A DNA stretch of 64,000 nt from Cadophora sp. MPI-SDFR-AT-0126 (lineage: Eukaryota > Ascomycota > Leotiomycetes > Helotiales > Ploettnerulaceae). The stretch spans positions 3,410,001 through 3,474,000 of the forward strand of contig JAGMVK010000002.1 in assembly GCA_020747065.1 (NCBI GenBank), read 5' to 3'. Positions 1-9,941 of the stretch are shown here, one piece after another. Each line of letters begins with the position of its first letter. The stretch's first letter is position 1. Position numbers and translations under genes: made by a program. The notes under the pieces are model-generated. The model was given only the letters and a program-made list of their open reading frames with translations, did no database searches and was not told the origin of the DNA.

Positions 1-166
1 TTACTCTGCAAAAAGACTCAATGCTATAAGATACTCAAGATAAGTATTCAAACTTCCTTCCGCGAATTTCGCGTTCTCTGCGCTCCAGCTGACACCTTCT
101 CACCTCGACCCAGACCAAGCCTCGAATTTGTTTAACCAGACTGAAGGTCAGCACATTTCCTCTGCT

Positions 167-1668
167 ATGTCGTACAATACCAAAGCCCATGCTCATCCGT
201 CAAATATATCGGCACCGTCTCAGCTGGTACAATATTCGCGTACGAGTAATGATACGCCTCTATGTTTGAATTTGGAGTCTATGGCAGACGGTCGTAGGGG
301 AAAACGCTACGCTTTCCCGCCCCTGCTTTCGTCAATATCTGCGACCCGTACTGACTCACCTTCTCCCGCTACCGCGCTGCCCAACTCTGCCTCCCCTGCG
401 GTAAGTGTGCTCTCCCCGACGTCGCAGCCAACATCCCCGCTCGCCAGTGAACGAGCTTCTAGTTCCCGAACGACGCCAAGTTCTTCCGCGCCTCAGAGTC
501 CCTCCTTTGCGACCGCTTCCTCCGATAATTCAATATCATCGATATCTGTGCAGCGCCGCACTAGTGGTAGCTGCCTCGTTGACTCCCCAACGCCATTGTC
601 TTCGACTCCTCGGGAAGATAGTGCAGAGTCGGACCCCCAACACGTCTCTAACGCTGCGGACCAACAGAACAACACGCTAGCTGGTCCTTCGATGAAGTAC
701 CTCCAAGCTCTCAGCATTATGACACCAATGTTTAGCTCAGCCATGAGTCAGACCACATTATCTGAAGTTATAAGAACTGGAGATTTATTAGTTCGCGATG
801 ATGCCGTCTCGTTCTTGAGAGATCAAATCATTCTCTGGACAGGGATGTGGGATCCATCAGACTTCCGGGCACCGTCGAGCGAAGACTCGATTGCGGACCA
901 TTTTGTGAAGATATCGCATAGTATTAGTGTCCTTGAGGGGCGAACGCATATAGATCTACGTATGCTACTCCACCGAATTCTCCAGTATCAGTACTACTTA
1001 AGGGTGATTGACGAAATTGAGAAGTCCGGTATACAGAAACAGCCCGGAGTTGGAGCTGCTACTTACGCGATAGAGTTCCTTCTACAGCGTCTATATCCTA
1101 ACGATTGGGGTCTCGTCGAAAAGAAGGAGAGACGAAAACAACTCTTGCATAGGCAAAACCGCCTTGGTAAGCGGCTTACAAGATTGTCAGGCTATTTTGG
1201 GCTCGGCTTCCTCCTCCTCGCGAGTCAAGAGGCAATGGGACGTATGTGAGTAGCTTCGTTTCCAAACCGGTAATCGCCAGCTAACAGTTTAATAGCAACA
1301 ACATAGAGCTGTCGGATAATGAGGTCATCGCGCTCGTATGCTACGTTACTAATGCTTTTCCTGAACTACCTAGACTTGGTAAGGCTCTAGATAGAGTGGT
1401 GAGGCACATGGTCAAGAACCTCCCTTTAGTGGATATGGAACCTTTCCTGGAAAGTATTCTTCCTGACATTCAGCACCTCCTGAATACTCGGCGTGACTTG
1501 ATGCCTTTATCAACGTTCGCTCGATTTGACCAAGAAGTGCACCACGTGGAACTACTTGAGGTTTTCTCCGAGGCGCCACGCCCACATTGGCAAGGCCGGA
1601 CTCCACGACCACAGTCAGTTGAGGTAAACCTCGTTTCATCGCGCAAACGCCTTAGATTGTCATACTAA
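167..1668 (+). CDS. Ser/Pro/Thr-rich orphan protein, 2 exons
   Basis: I read two exons, 167-1245 and 1296-1668, joined by a 50-bp intron (GTGAGT donor, CTAAC near the acceptor, phase 2), giving 483 residues. The ATG at 167 is the first in-frame ATG; the open frame also extends slightly upstream without one. The first ~190 residues are low-complexity Ser/Pro/Thr/Ala and probably disordered. The rest is helical and richer in Leu, Ile and Arg, and the protein ends in a basic tail (SRKRLRLSY) that could be a nuclear localisation signal. I recognise no domain or catalytic motif. The intron restores a long common frame, so I think the gene is real, but its function is unknown. Confidence 0.6.
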
Positions 1669-2627
1669 GAAACCTAGTCGAATGTTACCAGCAGTAGCTG
1701 CTACACGATCTGTCTGACCGGGGTGTGAGGATGTATTGCTTTCAGGATGTATCGCTTAAGCATTGCTTGTGTTTGTGTGCTCGACGACCACCCGGGACTC
1801 TTCAGTGGGTCCAATGCAAGTCAGTGCATACCTTTTGCTTTCTCTTAGGATAGACACAATGAATTGGTGATTTAGTTAGATCAAATCATTTAGTTTAGTC
1901 AAGCTTGTGCCGCCTTCTGTGACTGCGCTTCATGTGCAAGGCTCCAGATGTTTCTTTAGCAAGCTCACTGCTAAGGTTTATTCGCCCGCTGTCGTTTGTT
2001 ATTGCGCTGGACCAGTGCCTGGCCAGCTTATCACATGACCAAAATAAGTCACGGGTTGCGTTACCTGTATATACCCCTCCTCCTCTCTCCCCTACCCCCC
2101 CTTCTCTTCTTGTAGTCATTCTGCCTTTCACGTGATGCATATTGGCCAGTGGCTGCCGCAAATAGCATACTAATTGCACAGTAAGATACTACTTTTGAGT
2201 AAGGTCACTTCAAAGATCAAGTTTAAGGCGCGATTAAGCAATAACGTTTTTATCACTAAATTAGCTTCGGTTGAAGCTTTCTTTTATAGCTAGCTTTATA
2301 TAAGAAGGAATAATTCTTTTTACAATATGAAGTGTTCGTTCGCAAAGGTAGTATCTTACTGCAAATTACACGGTAGGTCGGAAGTAGAAACGGGCGGGAA
2401 TGGCTTGCTGACAGAGAACGTGGCAGAGGAGAAAGACAGGGGGCAAAGACAGGGGGCAGGGACCAGGGGCAGAGACCAGGGGGCAGATGTAGGTCCTCGT
2501 GTAAGAGCCTGGAAGCGTCTAGATCTAGTTCTTATTTTAGACGACTTGTGAACCTGGTCCAGATTCTCTAAAACATCCTCTTTACCAATTAAAATTTATA
2601 CATTGAATCTTTCAAAAGTTTCTAACA
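1669..2627. other. Intergenic, AT-rich with a G-rich minisatellite
   Basis: There is no convincing gene. The short open frames at 1932-2135 and 2327-2551 lack splice support and composition expected of a gene. A TATATAA-like stretch near 2295 precedes an ATG at 2327, but that frame is mostly made of the G-rich repeat at 2431-2490. Confidence 0.5.
2431..2490 (+). repeat. GGGGCAGAGACC-type minisatellite, locus 1
   Basis: There are about four imperfect 13-14-bp units around the core GGGGGCAGAGACC(A/G). The same core recurs in opposite orientation at about 41620-41712 and in the same orientation at 50262-50337. The G-runs could form G-quadruplexes (inference). Confidence 0.7.
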
Positions 2628-2999
2628 ATGGCGCCGAGTATTCAAGTACCCCCTAACACATTACGGATGACTTGTCCCGAATCACGTCGACGCCGCTTCA
2701 CAACAAAGGAGAACGAGGAGAGGATCCTCCTAGCAAGCAAAGATTGGGAAGCAAAGCGCGGACTTCGAGACCGTCGAAGACAAGGCAAATCAGCGGAAAG
2801 TCAATTTTCCAAAGAAGTAGAGAAGGCTGAGGAGGAACTGGAGCTGAAGGAGTGTTTCTTAAAGAAGCTTGCAAGAGAGGAGAACACGTTAAAAGCATTT
2901 TCAGGAGGTAATAGTCAGGAAAATATTAGAGACGTCGAGCCGAACGTTCAAAAGGCGAAGGGTGAGACAACGGAGGCTTTGAGATATGTGGTTCCATGA
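2628..2999 (+). CDS. Small basic coiled-coil protein, hypothetical
   Basis: A single open frame of 123 residues starts at an ATG in a good fungal context (ACAATGG). Residues ~18-100 are very rich in Lys, Arg and Glu. A basic stretch (ESRRRRFTTKENEER) is followed by a heptad-like helix (~55-95), an order reminiscent of a bZIP protein, but I do not see the conserved bZIP N-x7-R signature, so I do not call it one. The opposite-strand frame is shorter and lacks features. Nothing in the neighbourhood assigns a function. Confidence 0.5.
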   Translation: MAPSIQVPPNTLRMTCPESRRRRFTTKENEERILLASKDWEAKRGLRDRRRQGKSAESQFSKEVEKAEEELELKECFLKKLAREENTLKAFSGGNSQENIRDVEPNVQKAKGETTEALRYVVP

Positions 3000-3165
3000 T
3001 CTAAGAGATACTCAAGTCCAAATATGAAGGTTCACTATAAACTTCTCGCAGTAATCCCCGATGAGGTAGGCGTTTGCGTCAAAAAGGAGTAAAATTCCAA
3101 ACCCCGTTCTATACCAAATACTCTCCAATGGCTTATCAGATGCGCCTGTTGGGCTACTAGCACCG

Positions 3166-3452
3166 TCACGCTGGCGCATCGATTGCGCTGGCGCTCGACA
3201 GACGCTGGCGTTGATATTGGAGCGAAAATTGGCTCCCTCACGCTGGCGCATCGATTGCGCTGGCGCTCGACAGACGCTGGCGTTGATATTGGAGCGAAAA
3301 TTGGCTCCCTCACGCTGGCGCATCGATTGCGCTGGCGCTCGACAGACGCTGGCGTTGATATTGGAGCGAAAATTGGCTCCCTCACGCTGGCGCATCGATT
3401 GCGCTGGCGCTCGACAGACGCTGGCGCTGATATTGGAGCGAAAATTGGCTCC
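3166..3452. repeat. 72-bp tandem repeat, four copies
   Basis: Four nearly identical 72-bp units begin at about 3170, 3242, 3314 and 3386 (marked by GCTGGCGCATCGATTGCGCT). The last carries one T-to-C change and is trimmed at its end. Because 72 is a multiple of 3, several frames stay open through the array on both strands, which produces long but spurious reading frames. The array ends about 60 bp before the DUF3723 start codon, so it sits in that gene's promoter or 5' leader. Confidence 0.95.
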
Positions 3453-3513
3453 ACGCTGGCCGCGGTTAAGAAATGAAACGGTATGTTGATGTTGCGCCTT
3501 CCACCAAGAAAAA

Positions 3514-6279
3514 ATGAGACAAAGCAAAGTTGATACTTGGGAGAGGACAATTATCAATGGTAGGAACTCGAATTATCGTGGAACGGCCCGTGTTGATCTC
3601 GAGACACTAGAATTTTCTTCCCGCCTTGTCCGAGAAAAAAATGAGAAGATCATCGAGTCACTAAGAGAGAAGTTTAAGAAAGAAGGATGCCATCGTCTCG
3701 AGCCTCGAAATCATGTACCCGTTATTATTGAGTCGTCTGATTTCTTGAGTATTCTTGAGCTATCGGAACTCGATCCTGCCAGCTTGCTAGAAATTCCTAG
3801 GGAGACACCGCCGCACTTAAAATCCCCCCCAGGCTTCCGCCTTTCGTGCCTCCACGGTCGACAGCGTGTGGAGGCTGCAAAAACCGTTCTCCAGAAACCA
3901 GCAGATCGCTGGTGGACTGTGGATCTCTATATTGCTGGTAAGTTCTAGAACTCCCACTGGATGCAGGTATCTAATTTGTGTCGTTGCAGACTCGGATTCT
4001 GACTGGCAGAGAGAGTTAGCAGAAGAGTATGCGAACTCAACGAACTTTTCTGACGGTGAAATTTATCGCAAGATTCACCAGTACAGTTCAGAGCAAGACA
4101 AGTTTGCGGAAAGGAAGTGGTGGGCTCGTCTTACCAAGAAGAAGAGCGAATTTTTGATCCGCTTCTATAAGCATAAACGATTTCCCGCGGCATTCAATGC
4201 TCTTACAGATATACCTGGAATCTGGCATGGCCTGAATATTGGGGTTTTAGATAAAATGATGGCCTTGAAATGCGATGAGGTACGTGATCAAGGGGCTTAT
4301 GGTAGACATCACTCTGACTTCTCTTAGGAAATTATACACTACCTTGAGGAACATATTTTAAAAGTATGGTCCTACATATTCGGAGATGACCATGAGCTTA
4401 TGAAGCTAGCCGATCGCGAATCAGTCAAACTGGTGGAACTAAAAGCTCCGGGGCGGCTACGAGGAGATCTTGAGCGCTTGCGAAAACCAATGGAGACAAA
4501 AACGCTTTTCCCCCTGATCCGCGCCCAGAACCAGCGGGATATGATCTGGACGCGGTTGAGTACCATCGAAGATCCAATCCGTACAATTCATACTCTATTC
4601 GAGGACGTGAAGTATCTTAGACCACTGCAGAGAGTGATAAGGAAGCTTTTACCATCGGAGTTCAAAGGGACGATCCGTAAAGCCTTGCGGCGTGCATTCG
4701 CCGGAACTCATCAAGAAGAGGGCGTGGTCAAAGTACAGACCGGGGAGCAGAAGTTTACTACTTGCGCTGGAACTCTGGAGGATCAAATATGGTATGGAAT
4801 CCTGCATCTTTGGCTCTATGCCATGCGACATTTCGACAGACTAGTGGGAGAATGTCCAAAGAAGGAGGAAAAGCAAACCCTTCCCGCACCTCAGAGGCCT
4901 AGTTCGCTACTTTGGCATAGACTCGGGCTTCTGGCGGACGCTGTAGGGTTTGCTACGAAAGAGATCAAGATTTTAAAACAGAAGAATCCTGATGCTGAGG
5001 TGGCATATGCAGCGTTGTTAGAGGCTCGAAACGCTGATTACTTCACTTATGATGAGGGTCTAGTTCAGCGACACCTCACTAGAATGAAACAGATGTTTGA
5101 CACCGCAATCGAGAGGCCAGATCCAGGTGACCCACCTACTCTCTTTGTTGACGGTCCTGGCGAGGCAGTTTCGCGACGATGCGGTCGTATTTTCGATAAC
5201 GCGCACTCACGCACCCGGAAATACTTGTTCTTGCGATTCATTTATGAACCGACTGTGGGGGAAGGTGACGGGGTATCTTCATTTTTTGTCCGCAGGTCAG
5301 TCTTCTTTGCATTCTTTGGGGGACCCCCCAAGAATTCTCTGTTTGAACAGCAGGGAGGATCTCCGCCATCACCAGATTTAGAAGACGTTATGCAGGTAGA
5401 TTATGATCATGCATCTACTTCTTCTGACTGGAGCACAAGTTCGTCTCCAAAATCTACCACCTCCGAAGATTCTGCGAGTACTTCTGCGATGTCTGAAGAT
5501 ACCACAAGCGATGTGCAGACTCCCGTGCTACCCGACATCACACAAGTCGACCCAGCGGAAGGAATTAATCAACTCTCTCGGGATATGATTCTACCTCAAG
5601 CTTCAGAGAATCAGATGATGGTAAGTCCTCCGTTGCAAGAGAACCAAATCATAGTACGAGCTCAGACTCCGGAGAGTCGAATAATTGTCCAACCTGAGAC
5701 GCTGGAGAATCAGATGGTGCTTCACCAGACTCCCGAGAGTAAGATGTCAACGCCGAATGAACCTCCGTCCAGGGCAAGAACGCGACTAACACGCGAGGAG
5801 GAAGAACCACCCGCGGACGTTTCTATACGCGGGAAAAGGCGTAAGTTAAGACAGAATGAGGATATTAACGCTTCAGAGCATATGGTAATTATAATTCCCT
5901 CTTTTAGACTCATGCTAACAGCTAGTAGGAGGGCGAGTTTACACGGAACCAATATAGCAATACCGAAGATAGGGTATCTTTCGTACTGCGTCAGCCGGAT
6001 GGCCAGCTAATCCCCATGAAATTAAACTGCACGCGTACTGAAGCTGAAGACATAGCTAGGAAATTTGTCGCGGCTCGCATTAGCCTGTTTAATAAAAGTG
6101 ATAGCGGCCTAACTATAGGTAACTGTTTCGATGCAGTTCTACTCGATCCCGACAGATGCGTTTATCTACGACAGCCACCGGAATTAGGAAAGTACGATAT
6201 TGAATTATCGGATACATCTGTCCGATTCCGAAGCGTTGGGAAAGTCCAGACAATAGAGGAAATAGATGAAGAGGTGTGA
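3514..6279 (+). CDS. DUF3723-family protein, 4 exons
   Basis: Exons are 3514-3937, 3990-4279, 4328-5884 and 5929-6279; the three introns (52, 48 and 44 bp) have GT-AG ends and consistent phase and give 873 residues. The N-terminal ~400 residues match what I know of the fungal DUF3723 family, with the hallmark RLSCLHGRQRVEAA (~residue 112), followed by conserved helical blocks rich in Trp and Arg. LHGRQRVEAA resembles the GxxRxxAA motif of ParB-like folds, suggesting a DNA-related role (inference; no activity is established). Residues ~630-770 are Ser/Thr-rich and disordered, with repeated ENQxxV / PESxxIV units. The gene appears intact. DUF3723 genes are described as recurrent cargo of Starship transposons. 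Confidence 0.85.
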
Positions 6280-6877
6280 ATTTGAAGTGTCCGTAGTGCC
6301 TTATCAAAGGTATGGAGCTTTCCGAATCTGAGAATCTCTCTAACTTTGGACGAACTTGCCTGGTAAATACACGTACATAGTGAGTTAGTGATCAAACCCC
6401 CCCAACCATTATATAGACGAGAGCCGGGTTTAATCTACTCGTTCACGTTATCAAGAGGACAGGAATGGTTTTTCGTTGCACGTGGGGAACTTTTCTACCA
6501 GGCTGCAGCTGGATATGAACTTGACTTGCATGGCAAAGATCGATGGGAACCACGTGCATTCCACATTTGATCTCTTAAGAAGGTCTTGTGAGAATACGGT
6601 TTTTAAGGAGATAGTATCTTACGATAGGAGCTTTGGAAGAATTTTTGAAATTGACTACGATCTTAGAGTATTATCATGCATACCCTTAGCGTCCCATGAT
6701 CCATATCTCAAGATAATTATCTTCAGCAAGATAAGTAGGATTTGTGACGTCCACGTTCAACTTCTTCCAGCTACGTCTTTTACAAATGAAGACATGCTCG
6801 CGTACGGCGAGAGGAGACTATTTGTCTCCCTCAAGAAGAGAAGATCGCCAAGGACAGGCCAACGTTCGAAAACGTAA
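6280..6877 (+). other. Downstream region with a doubtful 120-codon frame
   Basis: After the DUF3723 stop there is an open frame whose first ATG is at 6515, running to 6877 (120 residues, basic C-terminus KKRRSPRTGQRSKT). It could be an extra 3' exon of the DUF3723 gene, a small separate gene, or chance. I find no splice pair that clearly joins it. Confidence 0.25.
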
Positions 6878-7018
6878 AGGCAGAAACAAATTGATATCAC
6901 TGGTGAGGCAACCCTGTTAATACTAACTAGATGTGATTGACTAAAATTCGATTACACCGTATTAGAAAGCGCCGTCTCCATGTCAAAGTTAACAATCACC
7001 TCCCACTGCCTCCACCGC

Positions 7019-8118
7019 TCACTCCGTTTGGACAATAATCGTATCTCCTTCAATTACCTCTGCAGCTTTCCTCCCCCTTACCTTTCTACATTGCTGCTGC
7101 ATGTCTCCGTCTTGTTGGCTCCCAAATCTCGGTCTTTTCCGAGTATTTGACGACGGAATACTTTCCGGAGAGGCCTCCAGAGATTCTGCAGCTGATGCTC
7201 CACTCTCGGCCGTCAGGCGCATATTTTCGAGTTCCTAGAACTAACCTTTAGCAGCCGGAATTAGCGTTCCTATATGACACTAACCTTTTTCTTCTCAGGT
7301 TCTGCAATCCTTTCCACGACAACCATTCCTCGATCCTCAACGTCAGCGAACTCGTCACGATGCTCCTGGATCAAGTGTGAATTCTCCTCCTCGAGTCCAG
7401 AGATTCTTTTCTCCGCTGTCTCCTCAGTTGGTGCCAATACGTCTTGGTCCTGGATCAAATCTGCATTCTCCTGCTTGAGTTCGGCGATCTTTTTCTCCGC
7501 TGCCTCCAATGCTCCAGCCAACGCGTCTCGATCCTTCCGGATCGACTTTACCTTCGTCTCCAACCCTACAATCTTTCCTCCTAGACTCTGTCGTTCATGA
7601 GAGTGCTGCTCCTCAAGCTCAATGACCCTCTTCTTGGCGATTGTTGCATGATCTTCAGCCGCAGCCAACGCGTCTCGATGCTCCCGAACCAATCCTTCCT
7701 TCTCCTTGCGTAGCTTGTCCAGATTTTCCTGGAGCTCTCTCTTATATTGTTGGACGCTCAGATCATAACATCGACTAGCCTCGTCAAGCTGAGCCTTGAG
7801 GGAGTTGTGATTTCGACTCATATTCTCGAGGTCGATACTAGTCTTCTTGTGCGCTGTTTCCAGATCTGTGTATGCTTTGGACCAATCTTCCAGCTGTTGC
7901 TGATAAGTCGCACGAACGCGGTTTAAACTCATGATAGTATTGCGATTGGAAGACAATATATTCAAAGATTCGCTGATTGCGGATTTTGCGCCGTAGAGGC
8001 GTTGTTCAATCGTGAGGGTGTCCTGGTTGACTGGATGCGGCTGCAATCTTGTGCCATTGCCAGGGATTGGTTGATATGGTTGGCCTCTATGTAGCTGAGG
8101 TCGCGGCTCCGAAGACAT
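7019..8118 (-). CDS. Long coiled-coil protein with EGDTIIV tail, 2 exons
   Basis: On the minus strand, exons 8118-7285 and 7234-7019 are joined by a 50-bp phase-0 intron (GTTAGT donor, TAG acceptor), giving 349 residues. Residues ~35-280 form a nearly continuous Glu/Lys/Leu/Ala heptad coiled coil with repeated units such as LVREHRDALAAAED and DLIQDQDVLAPTEE. The C-terminal exon is Ser-rich, then basic (TRKRPRF, KVRGRKAAE), and ends in EGDTIIVQTE. The gene at 40221-41206 has the same plan, with the tail EEEDTIVVYN. They look like diverged paralogues. A structural or nuclear role is possible; none is shown. Confidence 0.7.
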
Positions 8119-9941
8119 GATTCCAGCTGAATTTGGATTTCCTGGAGGGCGGTTTTAAGGATGAAAATAAGATAGATGTGGCACGGCTGAGGTGATGGTG
8201 AAATGATTGATCTGGACCAACTGTCTTGATGCCGTTCTGGTCGATGTTTGGCTTGGATCGAAGACTTCTCGGTGGGCAGCAATGATGCTTTATACACCGT
8301 CTCAGTGGCTAACTTATTCCTTGAAGTTGTGATGCTCGCAATCTGGGATTTCTGCGATTTGAGAAGAGGTGGATTGTGGCAAACCACCAAAAACCGAGCC
8401 CTCAAGGTAGCCATCTTTTACTATCTGGCTCACATATTGCTGAGGCCCAATTCTTAAAATAACTTGGGTAATCCCTAGTGATTATTCTTCCTTACAGGGA
8501 CCCAAATCAGGTTCCCTGGAAAGTGCATAATCGGGCCCCATCAAACTCGGTAAGGTTCCAGATATTCTTGCATTGACTCGTGAATGTCAACAAATAATCA
8601 ACTCAAAGATTGCTCATCATGCTCGTAGAATATACGCTTGCATTAAGTGTTGACATGAGCACCGACCATCGACATTCTAAAAAGCGATTACAGCCTTGGT
8701 TACGGGTAGATGCAAGGCAGAGCTGCGATTGGAACATACCCTGGTACCGAAGCACCATATGAGGGTGCTCTGCCTTGTAAGGTATACTAGGGAATCGGTG
8801 TAAATCTGCATTTAGGTCTCGATCTAGGGCTGAAATTCATGCAACGACGATACTTACACCGAGAACGGACCTTTGACTAATTTACATCATGCCAACAGCC
8901 AAGACCGCAGCAAATCCATGACATAGGGAGTCGAATCCTTGCAAAGTTTAGTATAGCTTGGTGCTTCTCACCTCGTCGTAAGATGAGAAGTCAACAATAG
9001 TCCATTCATGGATCGGCGGATCAGCTGGTCGGCGCCGCTCAGGGATTGTGGTGGAATGAACCAAGAGCGACTGTTGTATGGTAGATTGGCCTAATTGTGG
9101 ATATCTCAAAGGTGGTCCCGTATCAAGGCCTGACATGCCGTTAAGGGAGAGTCATGCAATAATGGTCAGATCTCTGGTGAATCATGCGCTGCCGAGGACC
9201 CGGAAGTCAAGGCGAAGACTCAGCACCCAGGCTCCCGGTGAGATCTTAACGTCGCATAATGACGGGAAGTGGTTGCGCCTTGGAGGATTAACTAGCAAAT
9301 GTTCAGACCTGATCCTGAGACTAACCGCTGAGGTTATCGGTGAAATACGATGATGCTTCACTTCCGGCCATTCAGCGTAGTCTATGCAATGATGGTCATG
9401 TTGGGCAGCAGCCGTTGTACAATCCCTATGTCAGCGCATTCTGTCTTGGGCATGATCATCTACTCGAAGACTAGGGATCCATGCTGAATACTCGTGGCAT
9501 ACCTCTGCCGTCACATGGATCTCCACGGCTACGGTGCTTTTGAGTTGGCATGGGGCTGGAGTTGTGGCTCTGAAGATCACATAACCAAGTTGTGCTTCAT
9601 GCCTGCGAAGCCGGCTCAAATGAACGTATTGTTTGTCCCGGACAAGAGCGACCTTTCAGCATTCGTTATGCTTTTGAGATTGATACTGCCGAATATACGT
9701 AACCAGCGGCGACTGGGTAATTTATTTTTGATGTTTGTTGTTGGGTTAGGTTTTCTGCCACTTTAACCTTGAAAAGGTGGGAAGTCACGGGGCTCCAGAA
9801 GCGTGACCTTCAATCCGCTGAGTCAGCATTTGATAATTTCCGACACCACCTCTGGACCACGTCTCCTCTCACAGGTTCAGCATCGATCTCAGCAACCCGT
9901 CCAAAGCGCATCTTGTTTCTATCTTTTCTTTGAGATGCACG
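8119..9941. other. Intergenic, no supported gene
   Basis: This 1.8-kb gap lies between divergently oriented genes. The frames at 8248-8457, 9078-9353 and 9494-9766 are short, lack splice support and resemble nothing I know. The 5' ends of both neighbours face this region, so it must hold both promoters. Confidence 0.5.

Noticed and set aside
3012..3557. Minus-strand frame of 181 codons with 24-residue repeats
   Set aside because: It exists because a 72-bp tandem unit keeps every frame open; the plus strand is equally open there, and there is no splice or domain support.
7962..8414. Minus-strand 150-codon frame overlapping the coiled-coil gene start
   Set aside because: It overlaps the first exon of the 7019-8118 gene in another frame and has no convincing start or family.
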